A stretch of 64,000 nt of DNA. Origin: Gaetbulibacter_A aestuarii (GTDB lineage: Bacteria; Bacteroidota; Bacteroidia; Flavobacteriales; Flavobacteriaceae). The stretch is from NCBI RefSeq assembly GCF_039537665.1, contig NZ_BAABAY010000001.1, positions 62,001-126,000 on the forward strand. The letters run 5' to 3'. The first letter of the stretch is position 1. Each line of letters begins with the position of its first letter. Under the pieces are notes generated by a model. The model was not told the origin of the DNA and ran no database searches. It was given only the letters and a program-made list of their open reading frames with translations. Positions 1 through 8,833 of this stretch are shown here, in pieces. The position numbers were made by a program, and so were the translations under genes.

Positions 1-1
1 G

Positions 2-2044
2 CGTTACAATTTGAGTTTCAATATTATCTCTAAAATGAAGGATTGGTTCAAAATGAGTAGTGTGAGCAATGCGTTCTGGAAGCGAAATGAAGGACCTACC
101 GGTGGTCAGGGTGCTTTCGACGGAGATAACGGAATTATTTATTCATTACAAAGAACAGCTCCAACAATCCCGGCATATTACAGCAATGGTGAATACGGTA
201 TTGTGGATGGTGCCTATGAGAACAGCAACTTTTCATTTCCCACTCAAAACCCTTTAAGACGCGGTTATTTAGGAAATTATGTCCAAGATATTATTAATAT
301 TAGTCAGCGATTAGGATTCACGTTCCAATTAACCGATAATTTATCATTCGAAACCAGTGGTAGTGCCAACGTAGTATTCAATACCTCATCTGATTTTAGT
401 CCCACCGCTACCATTCGTGATTGGGCTGGAAATATTGTAAGACAAGATTTATTGAATACTTTAAGAAATTCATCTAATCTAAATTATAGATTATTGAATG
501 AAAATATTTTACGATACAATAAAACATTTAATAAGGACCACAATTTTGGAGCTCTTGTAGGACACTCCATAAATTACTACAGAAACGATGGTTTTAATGG
601 CCAGTTAAGTGGTTTTCCAACTGATAATCTTGAAGAATTCAATGCCGGTGGACTTTTAAATCCGGCGGTAAATGGAGGTGCTTTCGAAGAAGTGACCCAG
701 TCGTTTTTTGGACGTATCAATTACAATTACCAAGAAAAATACTTAGCTGAATTCAATTTAAGACGTGATCAATCGTCAAAATTCGGACCGAGCTATTTTA
801 GCGGTAATTTTCCATCAGCTTCTTTAGGTTGGAATATTTCCAAAGAAAGTTTTATGAGTAACGTGGATTTTATTAATAATCTAAAACTTAGAGGAAGTTG
901 GGGTATTAGTGGTAACGATAGAGCGGTAAACAATTATGTTGCCTATCAATCGTATAGTCCAGATCAAGATTATGTATTGGGCGATAATACCGACGTTGTT
1001 GGTGTTGCTATAACAACCCTCGCAAACCCGTTTATTAGATGGGAAAAAACCGAGCAATACGATATCGGTTTAGACCTTAGTTTGTTAAAAAATAAAATTG
1101 AATTAACTGCCGATTACTTTAATAGGAATAGTACCGATATTCTATACAATCGATTTCCGGTTCCAAGCACTTTAGGGGTATCAAATCTTCCAGCGCGAAA
1201 TGCTGCATCTATGATCAACCGTGGTCTGGAAGTTGCCGCAAGTTACCGCGGAAATCTTGGCGAAGCGAAGTTTAGTATTGGTGGAAATATTACCAAATTT
1301 TTTAAGAACGAAGTTACCGGATTAGGTGATGGTGGTGAAGAGACCATAACGAATACTCAAATAATTCGAATTGGATCCCCTTTCAGATCATACTATGGTT
1401 TGCAGGCCATCGGTATCTTCCAAAGTTTGGCTGAAATTGCAAATTCACCGGAGCAATTTGGAAATTTGAACACAGCTCCAGGTGATATAAAATATGCTGA
1501 CATTTCCGGACCGGATGGGGTACCTGACGGTGTAATTACGGATGATGACAGAACGGTAATCGGAAATCCAAATCCAGATCTGTTAGTTAACTTTAATGGA
1601 TCTTTGGAGTACAAAGGTTGGGATTTGAACTTCTTGTTCCAAGGTGTTAGCGGAGTAGACCGATTGCTTATGGGTAATGGTAATTTACCTTTGGCAGATG
1701 ACCGAAGTAATGCTTTGGTATACTGGATCGATAGATGGACACCTGAAAACCCAAGTGTGAATTTACCTAGAGTAGGTGGCCAAAACAACACCAGAGTATC
1801 CTCATTCTATGTTCAGGATGCCTCGTACTTAAGATTAAAATCCCTAGAACTTGGATACTCACTGCCATCAGATGTATTAAAGAAAATTGGCATGACCAAA
1901 CTCCGCGTTTATGTTGGAGCTCAAAACCTATTCACATTTACAGGTTTACAATATTTCGATCCGGAGGGTGCAAATGGTTCTCAAAGTAACAGGAATGCAC
2001 CACTTTACAAAACCATCACCTTAGGGTTAAACTTAAAAATCTAA
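2..2044 (+). CDS. SusC-like TonB-dependent outer-membrane receptor, C-terminal part
   Basis: This is the C-terminal part of a SusC/RagA-family TonB-dependent transporter, which imports oligosaccharides through the outer membrane with a SusD lipoprotein lid. The frame is open to the window edge (codons R-Y-N precede the first possible TTG start at 11), so signal peptide, plug and the first strands lie outside the window. The visible 680 or so residues are beta-barrel sequence. They include family landmarks such as SLGWNISKESF, LRGSWGISGND and a barrel end with YLRLKSLELGYSLP, and finish on the usual aromatic/hydrophobic strand (LGLNLKI). The SusD gene follows after 5 bases and a GH128 gene after that, so the likely cargo is a beta-1,3-glucan oligosaccharide; that substrate is inferred from the neighbours only. 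Confidence 0.95.
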   Translation, partial: RYNLSFNIISKMKDWFKMSSVSNAFWKRNEGPTGGQGAFDGDNGIIYSLQRTAPTIPAYYSNGEYGIVDGAYENSNFSFPTQNPLRRGYLGNYVQDIINISQRLGFTFQLTDNLSFETSGSANVVFNTSSDFSPTATIRDWAGNIVRQDLLNTLRNSSNLNYRLLNENILRYNKTFNKDHNFGALVGHSINYYRNDGFNGQLSGFPTDNLEEFNAGGLLNPAVNGGAFEEVTQSFFGRINYNYQEKYLAEFNLRRDQSSKFGPSYFSGNFPSASLGWNISKESFMSNVDFINNLKLRGSWGISGNDRAVNNYVAYQSYSPDQDYVLGDNTDVVGVAITTLANPFIRWEKTEQYDIGLDLSLLKNKIELTADYFNRNSTDILYNRFPVPSTLGVSNLPARNAASMINRGLEVAASYRGNLGEAKFSIGGNITKFFKNEVTGLGDGGEETITNTQIIRIGSPFRSYYGLQAIGIFQSLAEIANSPEQFGNLNTAPGDIKYADISGPDGVPDGVITDDDRTVIGNPNPDLLVNFNGSLEYKGWDLNFLFQGVSGVDRLLMGNGNLPLADDRSNALVYWIDRWTPENPSVNLPRVGGQNNTRVSSFYVQDASYLRLKSLELGYSLPSDVLKKIGMTKLRVYVGAQNLFTFTGLQYFDPEGANGSQSNRNAPLYKTITLGLNLKI

Positions 2045-2049
2045 CAACA

Positions 2050-3597
2050 ATGAAAAAGATACTTATAATATTTGGCGTTTTATTTGCGGTAACCAGCTGC
2101 GGTAAAGAATTTATTGAACGCTCGTCTCCTACAGAAATTGCAGAGAATAATTTCTGGCAAAGTGAACAAGATGCATTTTTAGCCTTAAATGGCGTTTATT
2201 CTGCCCTTCAAAGCAAATCGCTTTACGGCGGCAATTTGAATGGCTGGCAAGGTTTCGCAGGGTTTGACGGCCTTGGTGATAATGCCTTTAATCAATATAA
2301 ATGGGAAGGTCTGGGCGTCTTTATGGAAGGTACGGCAGATCCATCCTCTGGTCCATTGAACCAAATTTGGAATGATTCCTACACTGGTATTGCTCGAGTA
2401 AACCAGGTGATCAAAAACGTACAAACCATTTCTGAAGACCTGGTAGATGCGGAAACCAAGAAACAATTATTAGGTCAGGGTTACTTCCTAAGAGGTTTAT
2501 TGTATTTCAATTTAGCTGTTTATTTTGAAGACGCTCCTTTGATCACAGAACCGCAAACCTTAGATGAAGCCTACGTTCCAAAGAATACCTATGATGAAAT
2601 TATCGCACAGGTTCGCGAGGATTTGAAATTTGCTTCAGCTAATTTACCGGAAGCCTATCCGGATAATTTATACGGCTACGCCACAAAAGGGGCTGCCTTG
2701 GGGCTATTTGCAAGAGTTCAACTTTACAATAAAGTTTATGATGGCCCAGATGGCGTTTTAGACTTAACCCAACAAGCCATGGGCTTGGGTTACAGTTTAG
2801 ATCCGGATTATGCAGGATTATTTACCCCGGAAAAAGAACAGTCACCGGAAATTGTTTTTTCAGTACGCTTTTTAAGAGGTGCTGCAACTCAAAATGGAGA
2901 GACCTTTTCAGGAACGTATCAAGGAACGCCTAAGGTAGATCAACGCCCCATGCCAAATCTTGTAAATGATTATTATTGTACAGATGGTTTACCGGTTACT
3001 ACCTCGCCATTGTTCAATCCGGCTGACGAAAGAGATAACAGAGATCCAAGAGCAATCGCCACGATTTATTTTAAAGGCGATCAATATTATGATAATCCTG
3101 TAAAAATATTTCCAGGCAATGGTCCAACCGGTTACGGTATGCGAAAGTATATCCGAAGAGGTCCGGACGCTGAGGGAAATGCAAGTTTTGGCGAAGGATC
3201 TCAAGATTTTTACGTGATAAGATATGCTGACATTTTATTAATGCGCGCTGAAGCTATGGCTGAAACAGGAGATGTTGCCGGTGCCACCGCACTGGTCGAT
3301 CAGATCAGAGCCCGCGTTAATATGCCCAGTGTTGAAAGCGTAGAGGGTGCTGTTGGACAGCAGGAAATGATCCAGATCGTACGTCACGAACGTCGCGTTG
3401 AATTAGCCCTGGAAGGTTTACGATTTATGGATCTTAAACGTTGGGGTGAAATTGAAGAGGGTTTCAATCGTGCTATTGCTGACCCTGTTGGACCTTACAA
3501 TCCATCATACCAGGGTAAAAAATCTGAAGTATTCCCTATTCCTCAGAATGAGATCGATGTGAATCCGAATTTAGTTCAAAATCCGGCATGGCAATAA
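2050..3597 (+). CDS. SusD/RagB-family surface glycan-binding lipoprotein
   Basis: A 515-aa SusD-family protein, the extracellular lid that binds glycan and delivers it to the SusC channel encoded just upstream (5-bp gap). The N-terminus is a lipoprotein signal with the lipobox VTSC, followed by the typical SusD start (ERSSPTEIAENNFWQSEQDAFLALNGVYSAL). The middle carries TPR-like helices (YFLRGLLYFNLAVYFEDAPL) and the C-terminal part has the family signature RHERRVELALEGLRFMDLKRWG and the end FPIPQNEIDVNPNLVQNP. Length is normal. The SusC/SusD/GH128 order suggests a beta-1,3-glucan target. Pairing with SusC is firm; the substrate is an inference. Confidence 0.95.
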   Translation: MKKILIIFGVLFAVTSCGKEFIERSSPTEIAENNFWQSEQDAFLALNGVYSALQSKSLYGGNLNGWQGFAGFDGLGDNAFNQYKWEGLGVFMEGTADPSSGPLNQIWNDSYTGIARVNQVIKNVQTISEDLVDAETKKQLLGQGYFLRGLLYFNLAVYFEDAPLITEPQTLDEAYVPKNTYDEIIAQVREDLKFASANLPEAYPDNLYGYATKGAALGLFARVQLYNKVYDGPDGVLDLTQQAMGLGYSLDPDYAGLFTPEKEQSPEIVFSVRFLRGAATQNGETFSGTYQGTPKVDQRPMPNLVNDYYCTDGLPVTTSPLFNPADERDNRDPRAIATIYFKGDQYYDNPVKIFPGNGPTGYGMRKYIRRGPDAEGNASFGEGSQDFYVIRYADILLMRAEAMAETGDVAGATALVDQIRARVNMPSVESVEGAVGQQEMIQIVRHERRVELALEGLRFMDLKRWGEIEEGFNRAIADPVGPYNPSYQGKKSEVFPIPQNEIDVNPNLVQNPAWQ

Positions 3598-3620
3598 AAA
3601 CATTTAAAACACTTAAAAAC

Positions 3621-4952
3621 ATGAAAAAGTTTATATACATAGTATGCTTCTCAATATTAATATTGGGTTGTGAAAAGAACGTGATCGGTGACTTTGGAGC
3701 TTCGGAGCTACCAGCCGAGACTGATCCAACGGCCACGGATGCCATTATGAAAAAAGGAGTGGCTTACACCAACAAAGCCAAAGACTGGTCGTACAAAACC
3801 AGCGACTCCAAAGCCTTTTGGATGTATAGCTGGGGAAATGACCTCAAGGAAGAAGTTCCGGAAAATGTAGAATACGTACCCATGTTTTGGGGAAAAGGTT
3901 CTGTAACTGAAGCGAATTTAACCCGTATTAAAGGTCTTATAGATGAAGGTAAAGTAAAATATGTTCTGGGATTCAATGAACCTGATGGTGCAAACCAGGC
4001 AAATATGACTGTAGATGAAGCTATTGCCTTATGGCCTCAGCTGGAAACCCTGGGGGTACCACTAGGTTCGCCTGCTACAGTTAGTCCGGATAACAGCTGG
4101 ATGCAAGAATTTATGCAACGTGCCGATGCTGAGGGTTTACGTGTTGATTTTGTTACCGTGCACAGCTATGGTGGCGCCAATGTTTTGAATTTTATTTCAA
4201 AATTGAAGTATGCACACGATAATTACGGCGGGCGACCTGTTTGGGTTACCGAGTTTGCCGTTGCTGATTGGAATGCTACCACAGTAGAAAACAATAAATA
4301 CAGTGAAGCTCAGGTAATTGAGTTTATGCAAGATGCTACAACAGCCATGAATAACCTGGAATGGGTACATCGCTATGCCTGGTTTGACGGTGGTGGTAGA
4401 CCCGCACTTGCCTCATCAACCTTATTTGATGATGAAAGCAATTTAACTGCACTTGGCCAGGTGTATGCAGCAATCAATCCCAATAATGATATTGGTCCGG
4501 GTCAGGATACTCAATATACGCCTCCGGTAGATGAAAATGAAATTTTGGTGAATGGTAATTTCGAAACCGGACAAATTGCCCCATGGGGTGGTTTTAAAAA
4601 TGGCATTTTTGCTGCTGATGCTTATGTGGGTAACTTCTCTGGTAAAATTGAAAATGGTGATGGTTCATTATTCCAGTTAGCTCCTGTTGAGGCCGGCAAA
4701 ACCTATATTTTAAAATTTGCCTCCAAATGGCGAGATAATTTGAGCACCAACGTATTAAAACCTGTAATCAGAGACAACGACGCCGGATTATTATTTCAAC
4801 TTGATCCTGTTTCAACTACAGACCAATGGACGGAAACCAGTTATGAATTTGTAGTACCAGCGGGTACTTCAACTCTAAAAATTGTATTCTACAAGGTTAA
4901 TGGAAATCCGCCATTCTATTTAGATGAAGTTTCATTGCAAGAAAAAATCTAA
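3621..4952 (+). CDS. GH128-like endo-beta-1,3-glucanase lipoprotein with C-terminal carbohydrate-binding module
   Basis: A 443-aa lipoprotein. I place the start at ATG 3621, because that gives a proper signal (MKKFIYIVCFSILILGC); the frame is open 11 codons further up, overlapping susD, but that start would spoil the signal. Residues about 43-295 match the Asl1-like/GH128 TIM barrel: YVPMFWG near 85, LGFNEPD with likely acid/base Glu120, VTVHSYGG, and VWVTEF with likely nucleophile Glu211. Members of this family cut beta-1,3-glucans such as laminarin. Residues about 310-443 form a jelly-roll module of CBM4/9 type, starting ILVNGNFETG. The same module is the main part of the next gene product. 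The gene lies 23 bases after susD, in the same operon. Family assignment is from motifs; GH128 subgroup and linkage preference cannot be settled by eye. Confidence 0.85.
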   Translation: MKKFIYIVCFSILILGCEKNVIGDFGASELPAETDPTATDAIMKKGVAYTNKAKDWSYKTSDSKAFWMYSWGNDLKEEVPENVEYVPMFWGKGSVTEANLTRIKGLIDEGKVKYVLGFNEPDGANQANMTVDEAIALWPQLETLGVPLGSPATVSPDNSWMQEFMQRADAEGLRVDFVTVHSYGGANVLNFISKLKYAHDNYGGRPVWVTEFAVADWNATTVENNKYSEAQVIEFMQDATTAMNNLEWVHRYAWFDGGGRPALASSTLFDDESNLTALGQVYAAINPNNDIGPGQDTQYTPPVDENEILVNGNFETGQIAPWGGFKNGIFAADAYVGNFSGKIENGDGSLFQLAPVEAGKTYILKFASKWRDNLSTNVLKPVIRDNDAGLLFQLDPVSTTDQWTETSYEFVVPAGTSTLKIVFYKVNGNPPFYLDEVSLQEKI

Positions 4953-4964
4953 ACTAAATACAAC

Positions 4965-4999
4965 AACAACCTCTTTGGTTTGAAACCGGAGAGGTTGTT
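4965..4999 (+). terminator. Hairpin between the GH128 gene and the CBM/T9SS gene
   Basis: A perfect 10-bp stem (AACAACCTCT at 4965-4974 with AGAGGTTGTT at 4990-4999) encloses a short region that can itself pair (ggttt/aaacc). No U-run follows, so this is more likely an RNA processing, stability or attenuation element than a full terminator. It would set a lower level or separate half-life for the downstream CBM protein. Confidence 0.45.
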
Positions 5000-5026
5000 A
5001 ATACTAACTATCTAAACTCTATAATT

Positions 5027-5782
5027 ATGAAAAAAATTACATTTTTATTAATTCTATTAACTGCAGTTTTTGGTTTTAGCCAAAATCTTATTTCAAATGG
5101 TGATTTCGAAACTGGAGATGCCACAGGTTGGAGTGGATACAAAAATGGTACTGTATCTAATACCTCATATGACGTAAACATATATGGTCAATGGTTAGGA
5201 AAAATTGAAAACAGTGATGGGTCATTGTTTCAAGCTGTTACGGTTGTACCTGGAGAAACCTACAACGTCTCTTTCGATTATTTATGGGTGAGCAATGGAA
5301 ACACTTCCAACATGAATGTAACGGTTAAAGACACTCCCTCAGGTTCGGGAAATAACCTAACTTTATCTAATAGTGATACTAAGTACACGCTAAATTCTAC
5401 AAACGACACTTGGTTCAGTGGTTCATTCAGTTTTGTAGCCACTACCTCGGACGCTAGAATAGTATTTTTCAAAGGAACGAATAATAATCCATTTCGTTTA
5501 GACAACGTGGTGATAGAGAATGCCTCATCTCTCTCGATCACTGATCTTGAAAAATTCAACTTTAAATCCTATCCAAATCCAACAACAAACTATATTTCTT
5601 TATCTGCAGCAAAAAACATTGACAAAATCGAAGTTTATGATCTGTTAGGAAAACAAGTACTAACAAAAACCATTGCAGATACCAGAGATAATGTTAATGT
5701 GTCTAATTTGGCTGCCGGGTTATATATTTTGAAAGCTTATATTGAAGAAGCCGAAGGAACCTTCAAATTTGTAAAAAAATAA
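5027..5782 (+). CDS. Secreted CBM protein with T9SS type A sorting domain
   Basis: A 251-aa non-catalytic protein. Residues 1-18 are a Sec signal peptide (MKKITFLLILLTAVFGFS-QN). Residues about 20-165 are a jelly-roll carbohydrate-binding module that closely matches the C-terminal module of the GH128 protein upstream (NGDFETG near the start, GKIENSDGSLFQ in the middle, NPFRLDNVVIENAS at the end). Residues about 178-251 are a type IX secretion C-terminal signal: YPNPTTNYISL, then IEVYDLLGKQVL, then VSNLAAGLYILK and a basic end. It is therefore expected on the cell surface or released, probably binding the same beta-glucan as the enzyme. It is the last gene before the terminator at 5816-5865. 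Ligand is inferred from shared module and context. Confidence 0.85.
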   Translation: MKKITFLLILLTAVFGFSQNLISNGDFETGDATGWSGYKNGTVSNTSYDVNIYGQWLGKIENSDGSLFQAVTVVPGETYNVSFDYLWVSNGNTSNMNVTVKDTPSGSGNNLTLSNSDTKYTLNSTNDTWFSGSFSFVATTSDARIVFFKGTNNNPFRLDNVVIENASSLSITDLEKFNFKSYPNPTTNYISLSAAKNIDKIEVYDLLGKQVLTKTIADTRDNVNVSNLAAGLYILKAYIEEAEGTFKFVKK

Positions 5783-5815
5783 ACGCTGATTTGAGTTATT
5801 AATAGCGTGATTTTT

Positions 5816-5865
5816 GAAGATAGAGGTCTATTGTTCTCTGAATATGAAACCTCTATCTTCTTTTT
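5816..5865 (+). terminator. Strong rho-independent terminator after the beta-glucan operon
   Basis: A 12-bp perfect stem, GAAGATAGAGGT (5816-5827) with ACCTCTATCTTC (5849-5860), is followed directly by TTTTT (5861-5865). It separates the SusCD/GH128/CBM unit from the two sulfatase genes, which therefore probably have their own promoter. Confidence 0.85.
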
Positions 5866-5889
5866 AACTAATCTAAATCCAAACACTAG

Positions 5890-7287
5890 ATGTTTAAACA
5901 TTTTTATCTGATATTGATTGCTTTTAGCATTTTTTCATGTGCTAAAAAAGCTGAACAAAAAGAGGCAGGTGCTTCAGATAAAAATGAAAGACCGAATATC
6001 ATTATCATCCTTGCTGATGATGCCGGATATATTGATTTTGGATTTATGGGTAGCAGTGATCTCGATACCCCTAATATTGATAAAATTGCTAAATCGGGGG
6101 TGGTTTTTACAGATGCTCATGTAAGTTCCACAGTATGCGCTCCTTCACGAGCCGGTCTATTAACCGGAAAATACCAACAGCGCTTTGGATTTGAAGCAAA
6201 TGGTACCGGCGGCATCGGTTTATCTGATGATGTTAAAACGATGGCTGATGTGTTTCAAAAACACAACTACAGTACCGTTGCTATCGGAAAATGGCATTTA
6301 GGAGCCTCCGTTACCGATCATCCCAACCAACGGGGTTTTGATGATTTTTATGGCTTTTTAGCTGGAAGTCGGTCCTATTTTCCTATGGAAACCCCCTCTA
6401 AACAGCACATGTTGCAACACAATGGGGAGCGGATTCTTTTTGATGGTTACATGACGGATGTACTAGGAGATTATTCTGTAAAGTATGTAAAAGACCATAA
6501 AAATAAACCTTTCTTTATGTATTTGGCATATAATGCCGTACATACACCTATGGATGCCAAGGCCGAGGATCTGGAAAAATATAAGGATCACCCGAGAAAA
6601 ACTCTGGCAGCCATGACCTGGTCGCTTGACCAAAATGTGGGTAAACTCTATAATACGCTTAAAGATTTAAACTTATTGGATAACACACTTATCTATTTTT
6701 TAAGTGATAATGGTGGCGCCACAAACAACACTTCTGAAAATGGACCATTAAAGGGCTGGAAAGGCAATGAATTTGAAGGTGGCCACCGTGTACCTTTTGT
6801 AATGAGCTGGCCGAAGATTTTAAAGGAAAACCTCCCGTTTAAAGGTTTAAGTTCTTCTCTCGACATATTTCCAACGTCTTTGGCTGCAGCTCATATTGCA
6901 AAAGATAAATCTTTGATTCTGGACGGTGTTAACCTACTACCCTATCTTAAAAAGGAAAAACAAGGTAATCCGCATCAGGAATTATACTGGCGCAAATTAG
7001 ACGACGCCGCTGCTCGATTCGGAGATCTTAAACTTGTTCGCCTTAAAAATTATGGTGCAACCCTTTATGATCTTTCAGATGATATCGGGGAAACCCAAGA
7101 TCTATCCATTGAAGATACAACCTCTTTCAGCTTGCTTAAAACCAATTTAAAAACCTGGGAATCAAAAATGGAACCACCAAAGTGGAAAGAAAGCAAGGCC
7201 TGGATGGATGTAACGTATGATATTCACAAGCAATTAATGCAGAATAAAGAAGTAACACATAAAAGTCCGGCAGGATATCACGAATAA
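5890..7287 (+). CDS. Formylglycine-dependent sulfatase (S1 family) lipoprotein
   Basis: A 465-aa type I sulfatase that should hydrolyse sulfate esters, probably on a sulfated glycan, in the periplasm or on the surface. The N-terminus is a lipoprotein signal with Cys17 (IFSC). The metal-binding start NIIIILADDAGYIDFG (from residue 36) is typical, and the formylglycine site is C83-A-P-S-R87, in the longer signature CAPSRAGLLTG. Further family marks are IGKWHLG, the NAVHTPMDAK segment and FLSDNGGATNN. It lies 5 bases before a second sulfatase, so the two form a pair. S1 subfamily and the sulfated position cannot be assigned by eye. The neighbouring operon suggests a beta-glucan link, but the terminator between them weakens this. 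Confidence 0.92.
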   Translation: MFKHFYLILIAFSIFSCAKKAEQKEAGASDKNERPNIIIILADDAGYIDFGFMGSSDLDTPNIDKIAKSGVVFTDAHVSSTVCAPSRAGLLTGKYQQRFGFEANGTGGIGLSDDVKTMADVFQKHNYSTVAIGKWHLGASVTDHPNQRGFDDFYGFLAGSRSYFPMETPSKQHMLQHNGERILFDGYMTDVLGDYSVKYVKDHKNKPFFMYLAYNAVHTPMDAKAEDLEKYKDHPRKTLAAMTWSLDQNVGKLYNTLKDLNLLDNTLIYFLSDNGGATNNTSENGPLKGWKGNEFEGGHRVPFVMSWPKILKENLPFKGLSSSLDIFPTSLAAAHIAKDKSLILDGVNLLPYLKKEKQGNPHQELYWRKLDDAAARFGDLKLVRLKNYGATLYDLSDDIGETQDLSIEDTTSFSLLKTNLKTWESKMEPPKWKESKAWMDVTYDIHKQLMQNKEVTHKSPAGYHE

Positions 7288-7292
7288 TACCT

Positions 7293-8825
7293 ATGAAAAA
7301 AGTACTTATTTTTAGCTTTACTTTACTCGCGTTTTTGTCCTGCAAAAAGCAAACAGAAAACAAACCGTTGGCCACAGAAATTTCCAAGCCGAATATCATT
7401 ATCTTTTATGTAGATGATCTGGGTTATGGCGACCTTGGTTGCTATGGTGCTACTGATGTAAAAACACCTCATGTAGATCGACTTGCGAATAACGGCATTC
7501 GTTTTACTGACGCCCATAGTTCGGCTGCAACCTGCACGCCGTCTAGATATTCCATGCTTACCGGTGTTTATGCGTTTAGGAAAAATGCTGCTATTTTGCC
7601 CGGTGATGCACCTTTACTTATTCCTACTGATACTTATACGTTACCCAAAATGCTTAAAAATGCAGGATATGCCACCGGAGTTGTTGGAAAATGGCATTTG
7701 GGATTGGGTAATGGCAATGTTGATTGGAATACCGATGTAAAACCCGGCCCACTAGAAATTGGTTTTGATTACAGCTTTTTAATTCCCGCAACTCCAGACC
7801 GTGTGCCAACGGCATATTTGGAAAATCATAACATTATTAATTTAAGTGCTGATGACTCTTTAAAGATAAGTTACACTGAACCATTTGAAAATGAACCTAC
7901 CGGACTTAAAAATCCTGAGCTTTTGCGGTTTCAGGCTGATGAAGAACACAGTGAGGCTATTGTAGATAGCGTGAGCCGTATGGGTTATCAAACCGGAGGC
8001 AAATCAGCAATGTGGACCGATGAGGATTTTCCGAATATTTTAATAGGAAAAGCTAAAGATTTTATTGAAGATCATAAAAGCGAGCCTTTCTTTCTTTATT
8101 TCTCATTTACCGATATACACGTGCCACGCTTACCCAATAAAAAATTCCAGGGAAAAACAAATATGGGCAATCGCGGTGATGCTATTGTTCAGATGGACTG
8201 GATCACTGGGGCGATCATGGAGGAATTGGAACGCCTTCATATTGATAAAAATACCTTGATCATTTTTTCAAGTGATAATGGCCCCATTTTGAATGATGGT
8301 TATGAGGATGGCGCTGTAGAACTCCTGGGAGATCACAAACCCGGCGGACCATATAGTGGAGGAAAGTATAGTGCTTTGGAAGCTGCAACTCGCGTTCCGA
8401 TGATCACCTATTGGCCAGATCAGATCAAAAATCCCGGTGTTAGTGATGCCTTAATTTCTCAAATTGATTATTTCGCCTCTTTAGCAGCACTACTTGGTCA
8501 ACCTTTAACTTCAAAAGAAGCCATCGATAGCCAAAATCTTTTACCTGCCATCGTGGATGCTTCGCAGCCCGGAAGAAAAATGCTTCTGGAAGAATCGTTT
8601 ACTCTGGGCCTTAGAAAGGGATCATTTAAATACATTCAACCTATGGGGAAAAATGCAAGTCCCGGTTGGATGACACGTAAAAAAGTAGCTCTTGGATTTA
8701 AAAAAGTGCCACAACTCTACGATCTTTCAAATGATAAAGCAGAGACTCATAATGTAGCTCAAACATATCCGGAACTAGTAAAAGAAATGCAGGCTGATTT
8801 AGATAGTATTAAAAGCATAAAATAA
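7293..8825 (+). CDS. Arylsulfatase-type sulfatase (S1 family) lipoprotein
   Basis: A 510-aa sulfatase with lipoprotein signal (Cys17 in LSCKK). The active-site Cys for formylglycine conversion is C81 in CTPSRYSMLTG. Metal-site motifs are present: FYVDDLGYGDLG at about residues 38-49, GKWHLGLGNG, and FSSDNGP with the paired Asp-Asn. It is clearly a different subfamily from the upstream sulfatase: it has a longer middle insertion and the tail KKVPQLYDLSNDKAETHNVA. The pair may remove two different sulfate groups from one glycan. No sulfatase-maturating enzyme is in the window, so it would have to be encoded elsewhere. The gene converges with the - strand operon, with 8 bases between stops. Confidence 0.92.
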   Translation: MKKVLIFSFTLLAFLSCKKQTENKPLATEISKPNIIIFYVDDLGYGDLGCYGATDVKTPHVDRLANNGIRFTDAHSSAATCTPSRYSMLTGVYAFRKNAAILPGDAPLLIPTDTYTLPKMLKNAGYATGVVGKWHLGLGNGNVDWNTDVKPGPLEIGFDYSFLIPATPDRVPTAYLENHNIINLSADDSLKISYTEPFENEPTGLKNPELLRFQADEEHSEAIVDSVSRMGYQTGGKSAMWTDEDFPNILIGKAKDFIEDHKSEPFFLYFSFTDIHVPRLPNKKFQGKTNMGNRGDAIVQMDWITGAIMEELERLHIDKNTLIIFSSDNGPILNDGYEDGAVELLGDHKPGGPYSGGKYSALEAATRVPMITYWPDQIKNPGVSDALISQIDYFASLAALLGQPLTSKEAIDSQNLLPAIVDASQPGRKMLLEESFTLGLRKGSFKYIQPMGKNASPGWMTRKKVALGFKKVPQLYDLSNDKAETHNVAQTYPELVKEMQADLDSIKSIK

Positions 8826-8833
8826 TGCTGTAT

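Noticed and set aside
3588..3620. Upstream start for the GH128 gene overlapping susD
   Set aside because: It adds 11 residues before a complete lipoprotein signal; ATG 3621 is far more likely.
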